Positions 33,716-42,868 of a DNA stretch of 64,000 nt are shown piece by piece. The stretch comes from Yoonia vestfoldensis (GTDB taxonomy: Bacteria; Pseudomonadota; Alphaproteobacteria; Rhodobacterales; Rhodobacteraceae), in contig NZ_CP021431.1 in NCBI RefSeq assembly GCF_002158905.1, positions 2,480,001-2,544,000 of the forward strand, in the 5' to 3' direction. The position numbers and the translations under genes were made by a program. The notes under the pieces were generated by a model. It was not told the DNA's origin and did not search any database. It saw only the letters and a list, made by a program, of their open reading frames with translations. Every line of letters starts with the position of its first letter. Positions within the stretch are counted from its first letter, which is position 1.

Positions 33716-34566
33716 TCCGCCGGTTCCTTCGTAGTAATGCGTCGATCAAGCGCATGGCCTGATGCAGGGCCGCGGACGGGCTGAATCAACATTCGGTCAA
33801 GCCACAGGTCGCGGCGCGTGCGGAATTGCTCGATGCCGATCTCCATCCCCTCATGCCCCTTGGCCGGTTGGGCGATGTAGGTTCCCAGAAGCCGGTCCCA
33901 CCACGGCAGGTTGAAGCCGTAGTTCGAGTTGGTCTCGCGCGGGTCGGTGGAATGGTGGACGCGGTGCATGTCCGGCGTCACGACGATGAGGCGCAGCACG
34001 CGGTCCACCGGGCGAGGCAGGTCGATGTTGGCGTGGTTGAAAAGCGCGGTGGCGTTTAGGATCACCTCGAACAACAGCACCGCGACGGCGGGCGGTCCGA
34101 GCGCCGCGACCACCGCCAGCTTGATCCCCATGGAGATGAGGATCTCCACGGGATGGAAGCGCAGGCCGGTCGTGGCGTCAAAATCAAGATCGGCGTGGTG
34201 CATCCGGTGCAGCCGCCAGAGCCCCGGCACCGCATGGAACATCACGTGCTGAAGGTAGATCGCCAGGTCGAGGACGAGCATGGAGACGACGACGGCAAGC
34301 CAGAAAGGTACGTCGATGTTGTTGAACAGGCCCCAGCCACGATCCTCGGCCATGACGGCCAGACCGACCGCGAGGATCGGAAAACTCAGCCGCAGGATGA
34401 CCGTATCCACCACCACCAGAGCAAGGTTGTTCGTCCAACGGATGACGCGCGGGATTTCTCGCCTGCGCCGCGGGGCCGCCACTTCCCACAGCGCCATGCC
34501 CGCCAGAACACCCAGAAAGATGGCAAGGCGGATCGTCGCCTCAGTGGCAAGGATGGTCTCGGACAT
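33712..34566 (-). CDS. Sterol desaturase/fatty acid hydroxylase family protein
   Basis: 284 aa integral-membrane di-iron enzyme. The histidine clusters HVMFH, HRMHHADLD (about residues 125-145), HAN and MHRVHH are in the expected order of the FA_hydroxylase family. TM segments surround them. The substrate may be a hopanoid, carotenoid or fatty lipid. Start ATG 34566 was preferred to the TTG at 34617, which lies in the regulatory region. First gene of the operon and divergent from the ArsR-rhodanese regulator. Confidence 0.88.
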   Translation of the reverse strand: MSETILATEATIRLAIFLGVLAGMALWEVAAPRRRREIPRVIRWTNNLALVVVDTVILRLSFPILAVGLAVMAEDRGWGLFNNIDVPFWLAVVVSMLVLDLAIYLQHVMFHAVPGLWRLHRMHHADLDFDATTGLRFHPVEILISMGIKLAVVAALGPPAVAVLLFEVILNATALFNHANIDLPRPVDRVLRLIVVTPDMHRVHHSTDPRETNSNYGFNLPWWDRLLGTYIAQPAKGHEGMEIGIEQFRTRRDLWLDRMLIQPVRGPASGHALDRRITTKEPAE

Positions 34567-34611
34567 AGATCGCTGGCCTTGGGGCTTGTGGGGCGCGATG
34601 GAATCGCTATT

Positions 34612-34631
34612 ATTCAAGTTATCGCTTGAAT
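34612..34631. promoter_or_regulatory. Operator-like inverted repeat between divergent genes
   Basis: ATTCAAG (34612-34618) and CTTGAAT (34625-34631) are a perfect 7-bp inverted repeat with 6-bp spacing, typical for an ArsR-family dimer. It lies 23 bp before the ArsR-rhodanese start and 46 bp before the sterol-desaturase-like start. Confidence 0.7.
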
Positions 34632-34654
34632 GATCTAACGTCTGGAGACATTCC

Positions 34655-35317
34655 TTGTCAATCAGCCCGAAGCTTGCCCTCTTGGAGGAATATGCCCTCG
34701 TCGCGCGCGCCCTGTCCGCCCCGGCGCGGCTAATGCTCCTCGAACAACTCGCTCAGGGTGAACGCGGCGTGGAGGCGCTTGCGGAGAAGACGGGCTTGAC
34801 CATCGCTAACTGCTCGCAACATCTGCAACAGCTCCGCCGCGCCGCCCTGGTCACCAGCCGCCGCGACGGCAAGGCAGTGATCTACCGGCTGACCGACGCG
34901 AATACGCTAACGCTGATGGACATTCTGCGCATAGTTGCGGAGCGGAACCTCGCGCAGGTCGAGCGCATCCTGCGAGGGCTTTCAGGCGGCGAGGATGCCC
35001 CCGAACCGGTAAGCAGAGAAGACTTAGCAGCCCGGATCGCCGAAGGTTCTGTGACCGTGCTCGATGTACGCCCCGCAGACGAATACACCGCAGGTCACAT
35101 TCCGGGCGCGCTCAACATGACGCTGACGGACATCGAACGGATCGTCCCGATGCTCGATCCGGCCGCCGAAATCGTTGCTTATTGCAGGGGTCCCTACTGC
35201 GTCTACGCTCATCAGGCCGTGACCGCCCTGCGCAAGCGTGGATTTACCGCCCGACGCTTAGATGGCGGCCTACCAGAATGGCGCGAAGACGGGCGACCAG
35301 TGCTCACTGAAGCATGA
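34655..35317 (+). CDS. ArsR-family regulator fused to a rhodanese domain
   Basis: 220 aa. Residues 1-100 form a winged HTH (ALSAPARLMLLEQLAQGERG; LTIANCSQHLQQLRRAALVT with a Cys in the recognition helix). Residues 115-220 are a rhodanese domain: VLDVRPADEYTAGHIPGALN and the active-site loop VAYCRGPYCVYAHQA. The start is TTG at 34655 with GGAGA upstream. This fusion suggests sensing of sulfane sulfur or another soft electrophile by the rhodanese Cys, relieving repression of the divergent operon. Confidence 0.9.
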   Translation: MSISPKLALLEEYALVARALSAPARLMLLEQLAQGERGVEALAEKTGLTIANCSQHLQQLRRAALVTSRRDGKAVIYRLTDANTLTLMDILRIVAERNLAQVERILRGLSGGEDAPEPVSREDLAARIAEGSVTVLDVRPADEYTAGHIPGALNMTLTDIERIVPMLDPAAEIVAYCRGPYCVYAHQAVTALRKRGFTARRLDGGLPEWREDGRPVLTEA

Positions 35318-35470
35318 TAAACTAGCTGAGCATTGAAAAATAAGAAGCAGAACGTTCTCGTAATTTTGAGTTACAACCCCGGAAACCGTCTGCCGAACAG
35401 GTGCGGGTGAACGGCCAATTCCCGCCATAGAGCCTTGTAGAACTATTCGCAGGCCCTACTGGCCCCTGCA

Positions 35471-36463
35471 TCATGGCAACACGCGAACCGATGCGTCCCG
35501 GTATGCTAGTGCCATCTCCCGCAACGCCGCCGGCTCAACTACCTCAACCTCGCTCCCCCACTTCGCAAGATGCCAGGCCATCTCGACCAGCCCGCTGGCC
35601 TCAAAGCTGACCAGCAACCCGCCATCTTCCAAATCAGTCATTTCCTGCTTGGGATGAAACTCAAACTCCCGCGCCGTCGGCGCAGCGGCTGGGCTGAACC
35701 GCCACACGACCCGGCTGAACTCTTCGTCCGAGTGAAACGACCCGAACGATCGGGCGGCATAGGCCTCAAGATCGAACTCCCTGTCTCTTTCGAACCAGTC
35801 GTTGGTGATCTCGGCCTTTTCGATCCGATCCATGCGGAAGCGGCGCAGGCTGGCATCTTTGGCGGTATCACGGGCAATCAAGTAATGCCGCGTGCCGAGC
35901 AGGATCCCATAGGGCTCGATCACGCGCTTGCGCGGCTTTGCATCCTGCGCCCCCTGGTATCGGATGATGAGCCGGAAGGGCCCTCTGAGGGCAGCCGAAA
36001 CGATGTTCAGCACAGCCGGGGAGGTTTTGACCTTTGGGCCTGGGCGGCAGGCATAGCCTTTGGCCTCGAGGATCGCCTCAGCATCCACCTCCATGCTGCG
36101 CGCCTGCGCTGACGGCAAGGTTGCCACCAAGCGATCTCGCAGCGACCGTAGCGCATCCACCTCCATATCCGCGCCCTCGCGCTCAGCCCGCGTGATGCCG
36201 GCCTCGAGCGCGACGAGTTCGCGGCGGTAGAGCCCCTGCATGCCAAGCATGCTGGTGTCGCGCAACTTCCACCGTCGCCGCCGCTCGCTGTCCGTCTGAT
36301 GGGAGATACTTGGGAAGACATCTTTCAGGGCAGCGATCATGCGCTGGGCGGTCCGCTCATTAACGCTGAACTCTTCGGCGACTTCTTTTACGGTGATGCC
36401 GCCGTGCCGGCTGGCGGACATGCCCGCGAGCTTCAACAGGCCTTGTGCCTTTTGGAACGACAT
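35471..36463 (-). CDS. WYL-domain transcriptional regulator
   Basis: 330 aa. N-terminal HTH (GGITVKEVAEEFSVNERTAQRM), then a WYL ligand-binding domain (RKRVIEPYGILLGTRHYLIA; LRRFRMDRI) and a C-terminal WCX domain (HLAKWGSEVEVVEP). WYL regulators frequently control defence or DNA-damage related genes on mobile elements. Start 36463 (MSFQKAQGLL) is used; an ATG three codons upstream is possible. It is divergent from the phage-like gene at 36701. Confidence 0.9.
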   Translation of the reverse strand: MSFQKAQGLLKLAGMSASRHGGITVKEVAEEFSVNERTAQRMIAALKDVFPSISHQTDSERRRRWKLRDTSMLGMQGLYRRELVALEAGITRAEREGADMEVDALRSLRDRLVATLPSAQARSMEVDAEAILEAKGYACRPGPKVKTSPAVLNIVSAALRGPFRLIIRYQGAQDAKPRKRVIEPYGILLGTRHYLIARDTAKDASLRRFRMDRIEKAEITNDWFERDREFDLEAYAARSFGSFHSDEEFSRVVWRFSPAAAPTAREFEFHPKQEMTDLEDGGLLVSFEASGLVEMAWHLAKWGSEVEVVEPAALREMALAYRDASVRVLP

Positions 36464-36700
36464 GACGCCCATCCCCGACAGTTATTGACGTAGTGCATGG
36501 GTTATAACGCGAAAGAGGACGATTCGTCCTAAGGATGCCGATCGATTGGAGAATTTGGCAGTCGCCGCATGAGCGTGAGTGCGGGGGTGTAGCTTCATGC
36601 GGCCGGCACCCCGGAGTTTCTGCCTCGCTGCCACTTGGGCGGCGTCAGCAACTTGCCAGGCCGCCCGCTGTCTTACCTCGACATCAGAACTGGAGCCCAC

Positions 36701-37297
36701 ATGGCACTACCTCAAAGAGCATTCTTCACCCTGCACGAAACCGCATCCCGATGGGGCTGCACCATCGCCGACATTGGCGGCTGGGCCACCGAGGGCAAGC
36801 TGGACATCGTCACGGGGGTTTCTCTCGCGATCTGCGGCGACGAGAAGGTCTCTGGCAAGATCACGATCTCGCCGATGGACATGCTGCCCCTCTTTCGCCG
36901 CAGCGGAACCGGCCCCACGGTCATCAAGCTACAGCGGATCAAGCCAGAGCATTCCGAGGAGTGGTGCTACGTCACCGAGCCCGCGGATGGGATCGAGGTG
37001 TCGATCGCCGACCTTTTGATCACCGGTCAGGACGTGCTTCGGTTCGAAGACGAATATGACCTGCTGCGCCGCATTGGCGGCGGCACTGGCGCGCTCTCGC
37101 CCTACGACTGGGAAGGCATGTATGTGGCCCTGCTGAAGCGCGTCCACGAACATGGCATTCCAGAGACCCAGGCCGAACTGATCGGTTATCTTCAGGACTG
37201 GTTCGCCGATGTGGCCGAGAACGGGGAGATCCCCGACGAAAGCACAATTCGGCGTCGCTTGCGCCCCTTCTGGCGCGCCATGCGCGGCGAGAAGTAA
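36701..37297 (+). CDS. Hypothetical phage/island protein
   Basis: 198 aa soluble protein. N-terminus FFTLHETASRWGCTIADIGG looks like a MerR/HTH_17-type helix-turn-helix, and the C-terminus DESTIRRRLRPFWRAMRGEK is typical of small Rhodobacterales phage proteins that end with a helical tail reading STIRRRL.P.W. Its function is unknown; regulation at the phage attachment side is plausible. GGAG precedes the ATG at 36701, and the integrase gene converges on it from the right, 14 bp away. Confidence 0.72.
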   Translation: MALPQRAFFTLHETASRWGCTIADIGGWATEGKLDIVTGVSLAICGDEKVSGKITISPMDMLPLFRRSGTGPTVIKLQRIKPEHSEEWCYVTEPADGIEVSIADLLITGQDVLRFEDEYDLLRRIGGGTGALSPYDWEGMYVALLKRVHEHGIPETQAELIGYLQDWFADVAENGEIPDESTIRRRLRPFWRAMRGEK

Positions 37298-37311
37298 GCA
37301 GGCCCCAGCAT

Positions 37312-38577
37312 TCAGGCCCGCTTTGCCTCTTTCTCGGCATCCGCGTCATGCACAATCTTCGGGCGTGGCCGGAACATGCCGGCCACGGCATCGACCCCGG
37401 CGCGCAGCGGCGAGTCCATCAAATGCGCATAGCGCAGGGTCGTCTGCATTTGACTGTGCCCCAGAAGCTTCCCGATCATTTCTAACGAGGCGCCGCCGCT
37501 GACCAAGAGCGAGGCGAATGTATGACGCAGGTCATGGATGCGCACATCCGGAAGGTCTGCCTCGCGTTGCACCTTCACCCAAAACCGACGGATTTCCTTG
37601 ACAGGTTGTCCCGGCACATCGCCCGGGAAAAGCCAAGGATTGCCCTTTGGCACGACAAGCGCCCGCTGGCGCACGATCGCCGCAACATCGGCCGAGATCG
37701 GCACCCGGTGAATTTTGCGCTGCTTTGTGGTGGCTGCGGGCTTTGACCAGATCCCCAGCTCCAGATTGAATTGCTCGAACTGCGCCTGCCGCACCTCACC
37801 CACGCGGGAGCCTGTCAGCATGCAGATACGGATGATCCCCGCAGCGCGCTGATCCTCGGCCGCATCCAGCACCTCGGCAAGCCTGCCGATTTCTTCATGG
37901 GAGAGAAAGCGTTCGCGCGCGGTCTCGACGCGCTTCTTGAAACCGGCGGCCGGATTGTCCGTACGCCAGCCCCATTGGATGGCGAGGTTAAACATCTTGC
38001 GCAGCACCTCTCCCACGCGGTTGGCGCGCACAGGTGTGGGCTTGCGCCCCTGCATCTTGCGCGCACGATTGTTGGGCTTCGCCTTCGAGGGCCGCGCCCT
38101 GCCTTCTGCTATGAGGTTCAACAGCTTTGTGACGTCATGTGGTGTGATCTCGGTCACCAGCTTATTGCCCCAATGCGGTGCGACGAGCTTGGTCAGGAAG
38201 GATTTATGATCAGACGCGCTCAAGGGCGTCAGGGTCGAGGCATGCTCAGCAAGATAGCGCTCGATCATGTCGTTGAAGCGAGGGACTTCGCGCAACGTGT
38301 CGCGTTCTTCCAGAGGATCTGTGCCCTCGTCGATCAGGCGGCGTAGGTCTCGGGCCCGCTCCCGGGCGGCAGTGACGCTCCATTCAGGCCAGCGCCCAAT
38401 CGCCATGCGGCGCTGGCGGCCGGCGAAGCGGTAATCCATCACGAAGGACCGCTCGCCAGAGGGCATTACGCGGATGGACAGCCCACGTATTTCAGTATCG
38501 AAGACTTGGTACGCTCGATCCTCTTCCGGGATCTGCTCGCGCACAGTTTTATCATTTAATCGCAATCGGTTGACCAT
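37312..38577 (-). CDS. Tyrosine recombinase (phage-type integrase)
   Basis: 421 aa. The N-terminal DUF4102-like domain (IRGLSIRVMPSGERSFVMDY), SAM-like core-binding domain and catalytic domain with Arg in MLTGSRVGEVRQAQ, HxxR in IHDLRHTFASLL, His in LGHSQMQTTLRY and nucleophile Tyr in RYAHL. AGGAGG lies 7 bp before ATG 38577, which decides the start against a frame open to 38709. It would catalyse integration of the prophage-like element. Confidence 0.95.
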   Translation of the reverse strand: MVNRLRLNDKTVREQIPEEDRAYQVFDTEIRGLSIRVMPSGERSFVMDYRFAGRQRRMAIGRWPEWSVTAARERARDLRRLIDEGTDPLEERDTLREVPRFNDMIERYLAEHASTLTPLSASDHKSFLTKLVAPHWGNKLVTEITPHDVTKLLNLIAEGRARPSKAKPNNRARKMQGRKPTPVRANRVGEVLRKMFNLAIQWGWRTDNPAAGFKKRVETARERFLSHEEIGRLAEVLDAAEDQRAAGIIRICMLTGSRVGEVRQAQFEQFNLELGIWSKPAATTKQRKIHRVPISADVAAIVRQRALVVPKGNPWLFPGDVPGQPVKEIRRFWVKVQREADLPDVRIHDLRHTFASLLVSGGASLEMIGKLLGHSQMQTTLRYAHLMDSPLRAGVDAVAGMFRPRPKIVHDADAEKEAKRA

Positions 38578-39168
38578 GTTTATACCTCCTTCATGCACAT
38601 GACACAGGCGTAGATGTGCAGGCTTATCAAGCGAAGCATGAGGCTTTGGCCGGCATACAGGCGGTGACCGGCGTTGATGCGCCAAAACCCTACCAGTCAT
38701 TGAAAACATTGGAGAAAATTCCAGACGGCGTTCATCGCGCTGGGCGAATCTGCCCGCCAGCGGAGTATGTTTCGCGGCCTAAAGCGCGCGCCAGAGGGCT
38801 TCTCGCTCCCAGAACAAGGCCCGATTTTGTAAATTCCGTTTAAAATCAATGACCGGCAAGGGGCCGGACCCCTTGCCGGTTGGGCGAATACCCTTGAACG
38901 CCCGTGAAACCCACTGAAACACGCCGAAATCTTGTAAATTGGCCAGTTTTGGGCCGCCGAGACTCTCCGGCGGTCAATTCGCCAGCGCTCTGCGGCGCCT
39001 TCGGCTGCGCCCGCCACTCGGGCTAAAGCCGCAAAAGCCCAATGATATCAATGACCGGCAGCCATTTGGCGCATCACCGCCGGTCTCCGCCTTCCCGCCA
39101 CCCTTTTCCGTCTGCGCTTCTGAAGCCCTGAACCCTGCCCGCGTCGGGCCAAACTCAGGAGAAACCAG
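38578..39168. other. Non-coding control region of the phage-like module
   Basis: Between divergent integrase and HTH gene. It contains a 12-bp perfect stem hairpin (38852-38880) and a 14-bp direct repeat ATCAATGACCGGCA at 38845-38858 and 39047-39060. No gene is convincing. A regulatory or replication-control region is likely. Confidence 0.55.
38852..38880. repeat. Perfect 12-bp stem hairpin
   Basis: ACCGGCAAGGGG and CCCCTTGCCGGT flank the 5-nt loop CCGGA. No T-run follows, so it is more likely a transcript-stabilising or protein-binding structure than an intrinsic terminator. Confidence 0.65.
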
Positions 39169-39417
39169 ATGCCAGACCTTGGAACTGCCCCCCGATCCAG
39201 TAGCCCCCAACGCCTGATGAGCGGTTGGATCAGCCGCCTCGACCTCGCCCTTGAGCTTGGGGTCACCGTCGAAACCCTGCACCGCTGGGAGAAGATCCGT
39301 TTCGGCCCGCCCTGCGTGCGCGCTGGCCGAAAAATCTATTACCGCAGAGATGCGGTGCAGGATTGGTTGATGTTGCAGGAAGCCCCTGCCCCACGTCGCG
39401 CGGGGTCTCGCCGATGA
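39169..39417 (+). CDS. Small HTH protein (MerR/AlpA-like, excisionase type)
   Basis: 82 aa with LALELGVTVETLHRWEKIRF and IYYRRDAVQDWL, the winged-helix pattern of HTH_17/AlpA proteins, which often act as excisionases or early regulators. AGGAG precedes the ATG. It is the first gene of a tightly overlapping early operon divergent from the integrase. Confidence 0.85.
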   Translation: MPDLGTAPRSSSPQRLMSGWISRLDLALELGVTVETLHRWEKIRFGPPCVRAGRKIYYRRDAVQDWLMLQEAPAPRRAGSRR

Positions 39418-39677
39418 GTATTCCCCTTCCCTTCCGCAAGCCCAGTGCCCGGGACCGCGTCCGCCAGGAGTGGATCGAAGAGCGCCGGCGCGAAGCGCGC
39501 ATGGTGGTCGCCGATATGGTTCACCATTCCGACTATCTCGTTCGACTCGCCTGCAATGTGCTGGTCCAGCATGGTGAATCCCCTGAGGAGCGCGAGGACG
39601 CGCGCATCCTGCTTGTCGTCCTCGATGCCAAAACGCCTGGGCGGCTGCCCGCGCCAGATCGGGAGGGCCGCTCATGA
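39414..39677 (+). CDS. Hypothetical small phage protein
   Basis: 87 aa, highly charged helical protein (ARDRVRQEWIEERRREARMV). No family recognised. Its ATG overlaps the previous stop (ATGA) and its own stop overlaps the next gene, so it is translated as part of the early operon. Confidence 0.75.
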   Translation: MSIPLPFRKPSARDRVRQEWIEERRREARMVVADMVHHSDYLVRLACNVLVQHGESPEEREDARILLVVLDAKTPGRLPAPDREGRS

Positions 39678-40069
39678 AGCGACGCGGAACTCCAGAAGCT
39701 GATCCGCAGCGCGCTGTCGTGACCGCGCTGCGCTTTGCTCTCCCAAAGGGCGCCATTATCCATCACTGTGCCAATGAGGTGACTGAGACCGGCCCACGTG
39801 GGGCCAAACGGCAAGCGATCCTCGTTGGCATGGGGGTACATCCCGGCTTTGCCGACCTGATCATTCTTTGTGACGGCAAAGTCCTTTTCCTCGAACTGAA
39901 ATCCCTCAAGGGGCGGCTGAGCCCAGCGCAGGAGGCGTTCCGTGATGTTGTCATGGCGCAGGGCTTTGGCTGGGCGCTGGTGCGTTCGCTTGATGACGCG
40001 CTGGGCGCCTTGGCAGACCACGGGTTCACAACGCGTTTGGCCTCTCCAACTGGGAGGGCTGCGCCATGA
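39674..40069 (+). CDS. VRR-NUC domain nuclease
   Basis: 131 aa. A compact PD-(D/E)XK-type VRR-NUC: ADPQRAVVTALRFALPKGAI, then HPGFADLIIL (catalytic Asp) and LFLELKSLKGRLSPAQEAF (ELK motif), and the family-ending GFGWALVRSLDDAL. Phage VRR-NUC proteins are thought to act as structure-specific or Holliday-junction nucleases in replication/recombination. It overlaps both neighbours by 4 bp. Confidence 0.92.
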   Translation: MKRRGTPEADPQRAVVTALRFALPKGAIIHHCANEVTETGPRGAKRQAILVGMGVHPGFADLIILCDGKVLFLELKSLKGRLSPAQEAFRDVVMAQGFGWALVRSLDDALGALADHGFTTRLASPTGRAAP

Positions 40070-41076
40070 GCCATGCTGCAACCAACTGGGCCATTCAGCA
40101 GCGTGGGCTCAAGCCCACCACCAAAATCGTCCTCTGGCATCTCTGCGACCGGTTCAACCCGGACTTCGGCTGTTTTCCATCCCAAGAGCAGCTCGCCCAT
40201 GATTGCGAGATCAGCCGATCAACGCTGAATGACCACCTGACGCTCCTCGAGAGCGCAGGACTGATCCGCCGCGTGCAGCGACTAAATCCAGGCACCAAGC
40301 GACAGATGCCAACCCGCTACATCTTGGCCTTCGAGCCGGGCTTTACTCAAGATCGCGCGGTCCCGGGTCCGGAAACCGGACACGGCTTCGATGCGACCCA
40401 CACAGGCGAAGCTGAGGATTCGGAAATCACAGCCATTTCTGAGGATAACGCTGTGGATAACCCGCATCCGTGTCCGAAATCCACACACGGAGCCGTGTCC
40501 GATTTTGACCCCGACCCGTGTCCGGAAAATGCCGATTCCCGTGTCCGAAATCCGGACAGTAACCTTGTAAGAGAACCAGTAAGTAAACCAGTAAAGGAGG
40601 AGGAGGACGCGCAAGCGCGCGAAATCGTCGATGAGGAGTTTTTTGGATCGGTGCTGGCGGCACTGGGCCTTGATCCCGGCGGCCCCCTCCCCGGCTGGTG
40701 GCAGGGCTGGCCACCCCGAGAGCATGTGCGGCGCTGGCGGACTGACCTCGGGCTGACCGAGACGGATATCCTCGCGGCTGCGGAAGCGTCCCGCCAAGAA
40801 CACCCTGAGCCACCAGATGGGCCCAAGGGGCTGGATCGCATCATGCAGCGCGCGGCCCAGCGCAAGGCGAATGAAAAATCCCGGGGTCGGCGCAAAGCAC
40901 GCAAGCCCGCGAAGTCGGAAACCAGGCCAGTTACCGACCTTCCCGTCTTTTACGCCGACATGGTCAACTCTGATCGCTACCTGCCCGTCAGCGCGATCTC
41001 CAACTCCATGCGCGATGCCATGCTGGCCCGCGGCCTCGTGACGGTCGAGCGTCTGCGTGAACGAGGTATCCGATGA
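40066..41076 (+). CDS. HTH_36-type phage replication/regulatory protein
   Basis: 336 aa. The N-terminal 95 residues are a winged HTH (LKPTTKIVLWHLCDRFNP; EQLAHDCEISRSTLNDHLTL). The middle is low-complexity and hydrophilic, with repeats of C-P-E/K around residues 115-175 (PHPCPKS, DPDPCPE). The C-terminal part WWQGWPPREHVRRWRTDLGL, later FYADMVNSDRYLPV, is seen in Rhodobacterales phage proteins near replication genes. Probably a replication initiator or activator; family assignment beyond HTH_36 is uncertain. Confidence 0.8.
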   Translation: MSHAATNWAIQQRGLKPTTKIVLWHLCDRFNPDFGCFPSQEQLAHDCEISRSTLNDHLTLLESAGLIRRVQRLNPGTKRQMPTRYILAFEPGFTQDRAVPGPETGHGFDATHTGEAEDSEITAISEDNAVDNPHPCPKSTHGAVSDFDPDPCPENADSRVRNPDSNLVREPVSKPVKEEEDAQAREIVDEEFFGSVLAALGLDPGGPLPGWWQGWPPREHVRRWRTDLGLTETDILAAAEASRQEHPEPPDGPKGLDRIMQRAAQRKANEKSRGRRKARKPAKSETRPVTDLPVFYADMVNSDRYLPVSAISNSMRDAMLARGLVTVERLRERGIR

Positions 41077-41846
41077 AACACGATCGCAAATTGCACCCCT
41101 CATCACGGCAAGCTGGTCACGGGCGGCCGAAACGCGTCATGTCCGTGCAACAGGCGCTAGAATGGGCGTTTCGCGTTGAACATGCACAGCTTGAACTACC
41201 CGAACCGCTCGACCCCGAGCGTGGCCAGGGATTTGGCTTTGGTCTCGAATATGTCCTCATGCAGCGGGCGGCGCTGGGCTGCAAAATTGACGGCGGCCAG
41301 TACAAGATGGGCACCTACACGCACGAGGATGCCGAAGTGATCGCTGCCACCGTAGCTGGGATGCCAGATCACCTCGGCGGCAAGCGCATGGCTATTCGTG
41401 TGGCAGAACTCGCCCGAGCTGGGCTGACGCCCGACTGGATGCCAGGAGCGATGCCGCGCTGCGTGCCGGTCGAGATGAAGCGCAATCGGCACGGGGATCA
41501 TGCAACGACCGTAGTGGTGGGCACCGAGCGGGTGTTATCGCGCGGGAAGTGGCGGACTGTAGAAGTGCGTGCATGCCCGGTGATGTTTCGGCCGGATGCC
41601 CGGCAGATCGAGGGAGCGAGGCGGGCTTACAGCGAATGGCGGCAGGCGCTGGTGTGGATCCAGGATGGGCTCATCTCTGGTGGTATGTTGAGAGACGTCG
41701 ATGTGACAAGTGTGACGCCAAAGGCTCAGCCGTGGGCGTCGAATGAAGGCAGTCAGTATGGGCGGAAAGCGGCCTTACGACGACGCGACGCAGTATTGCG
41801 GGATCAACTGGAAGCGGAGACTCGCCTTACCAGTAGGTGCCTCTGA
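41073..41846 (+). CDS. Hypothetical phage protein
   Basis: 257 aa soluble protein (RPKRVMSVQQALEWAFRVEH; YVLMQRAALGCKIDGGQYKM; VEMKRNRHGDHATTVVVGTE). No domain recognised, but such proteins recur after HTH_36/VRR-NUC genes in prophages of this group. It overlaps the previous gene by 4 bp. The sequence beyond the stop is non-phage, so the early module ends here. Confidence 0.75.
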   Translation: MKHDRKLHPSSRQAGHGRPKRVMSVQQALEWAFRVEHAQLELPEPLDPERGQGFGFGLEYVLMQRAALGCKIDGGQYKMGTYTHEDAEVIAATVAGMPDHLGGKRMAIRVAELARAGLTPDWMPGAMPRCVPVEMKRNRHGDHATTVVVGTERVLSRGKWRTVEVRACPVMFRPDARQIEGARRAYSEWRQALVWIQDGLISGGMLRDVDVTSVTPKAQPWASNEGSQYGRKAALRRRDAVLRDQLEAETRLTSRCL

Positions 41847-41872
41847 CAAGATGCACACGCGGTAGATTGCGG

Positions 41873-42250
41873 CTACCGCGCTGAAAGCGCCTGACGCGCC
41901 AGCAGGGCAATCACGCCCCACACCGCGCTGCGCAGAGCCATGGCGTAAACGGTGCGCATCTCGAAGGCTCCACCTTGGGCGACATGCAGACCGAAGGCCA
42001 CAAAGACCAGCAGCGTTGCGGCGAAGATCGCGAGAGACAGGGGCCAGGCCCATCGCCGCCCCTGCCACAGGCCCAGGCCCGCCACGACATAGGCAAGTCC
42101 CGCAAGTGTGTTGAACCACAAGACGAACAGGACGACCGCCCCCATCTCGAGCGCACCAAGCAGCGTGGTGCCGCCCGAAACAACCGTCAAAAGGCCGAAG
42201 GCAATCGCGACTCCCCCCGTAATGCGCAGCAGTCTATTCTGTTTTTTCAT
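41873..42250 (-). CDS. Small integral membrane protein
   Basis: 125 aa with four hydrophobic helices (LLRITGGVAIAFGLLTVVSG; MGAVVLFVLWFNTLAGLAYV; WPLSLAIFAATLLVFVAFGL; AVWGVIALLARQAL) and short loops. No named family recognised. It overlaps the end of the tetR gene by 17 bp and lies in the same direction, so it is co-transcribed with the regulator. Confidence 0.75.
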   Translation of the reverse strand: MKKQNRLLRITGGVAIAFGLLTVVSGGTTLLGALEMGAVVLFVLWFNTLAGLAYVVAGLGLWQGRRWAWPLSLAIFAATLLVFVAFGLHVAQGGAFEMRTVYAMALRSAVWGVIALLARQALSAR

Positions 42251-42857
42251 CGAGAACGTCCTCCTCAGCGTTTAGCATCGCCAACTGCACGTCGAACAAT
42301 CGCAACCCCTCTTGCGGGAGCGAAAAGCCCCGCGCGCCGAGCGTCCAGCGGATGGCGACACCCTGCACCAGCGATGTCAGCAGGATGGCGACATCCTCCG
42401 GGCTGACGTCGCGCTTCATGTCGCCCGCTGCCTGCAGATCACGGATCACGGCAACAAGGCGGCTCTGAAACGCGCCCAGAAGCCCCCGGAACACGTCGCG
42501 CAGGGCTTGATTGTCCACCTGCAACTCGCGCGAGAACAGGATCGACGGCAGAGCGGGCGTCTCGGATATGGCTGAGAGCTGCGCACCGATGAGCGCCCTC
42601 AAGCGCGCGTGTGGCCCGGCGGCCCCGGCCTCGGCTGCGGCCCAGGAGCCTTGAAGCCGGTTCGCGATATCCTCGGCCACCGCCAACCAGAGCGCGCCCT
42701 TGGTGGGAAAATGTCGGAAGATCGCCGGCTGACTGAGACCGATGGCGCGCGCGACATCCGTGGTGCTGAGCCGGTCGGGTCCGATCTCGTCGGCCAGTCC
42801 CAGCACCTCGGCCACGATCTGTGTCTTTCGATCTTCCGCGCTCTGACGACCGGACAT
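42234..42857 (-). CDS. TetR-family transcriptional regulator
   Basis: 207 aa. The N-terminal HTH is LSTTDVARAIGLSQPAIFRHFPTK (about residues 30-53), with a helical effector domain after it. It is divergent from the cytochrome b561/RND operon; an inverted repeat TGTTAGT/ACTAACA lies between, so it probably represses both itself and the efflux operon, with a toxic substrate as inducer. Confidence 0.93.
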   Translation of the reverse strand: MSGRQSAEDRKTQIVAEVLGLADEIGPDRLSTTDVARAIGLSQPAIFRHFPTKGALWLAVAEDIANRLQGSWAAAEAGAAGPHARLRALIGAQLSAISETPALPSILFSRELQVDNQALRDVFRGLLGAFQSRLVAVIRDLQAAGDMKRDVSPEDVAILLTSLVQGVAIRWTLGARGFSLPQEGLRLFDVQLAMLNAEEDVLDEKTE

Positions 42858-42868
42858 ACAGCACCTCT

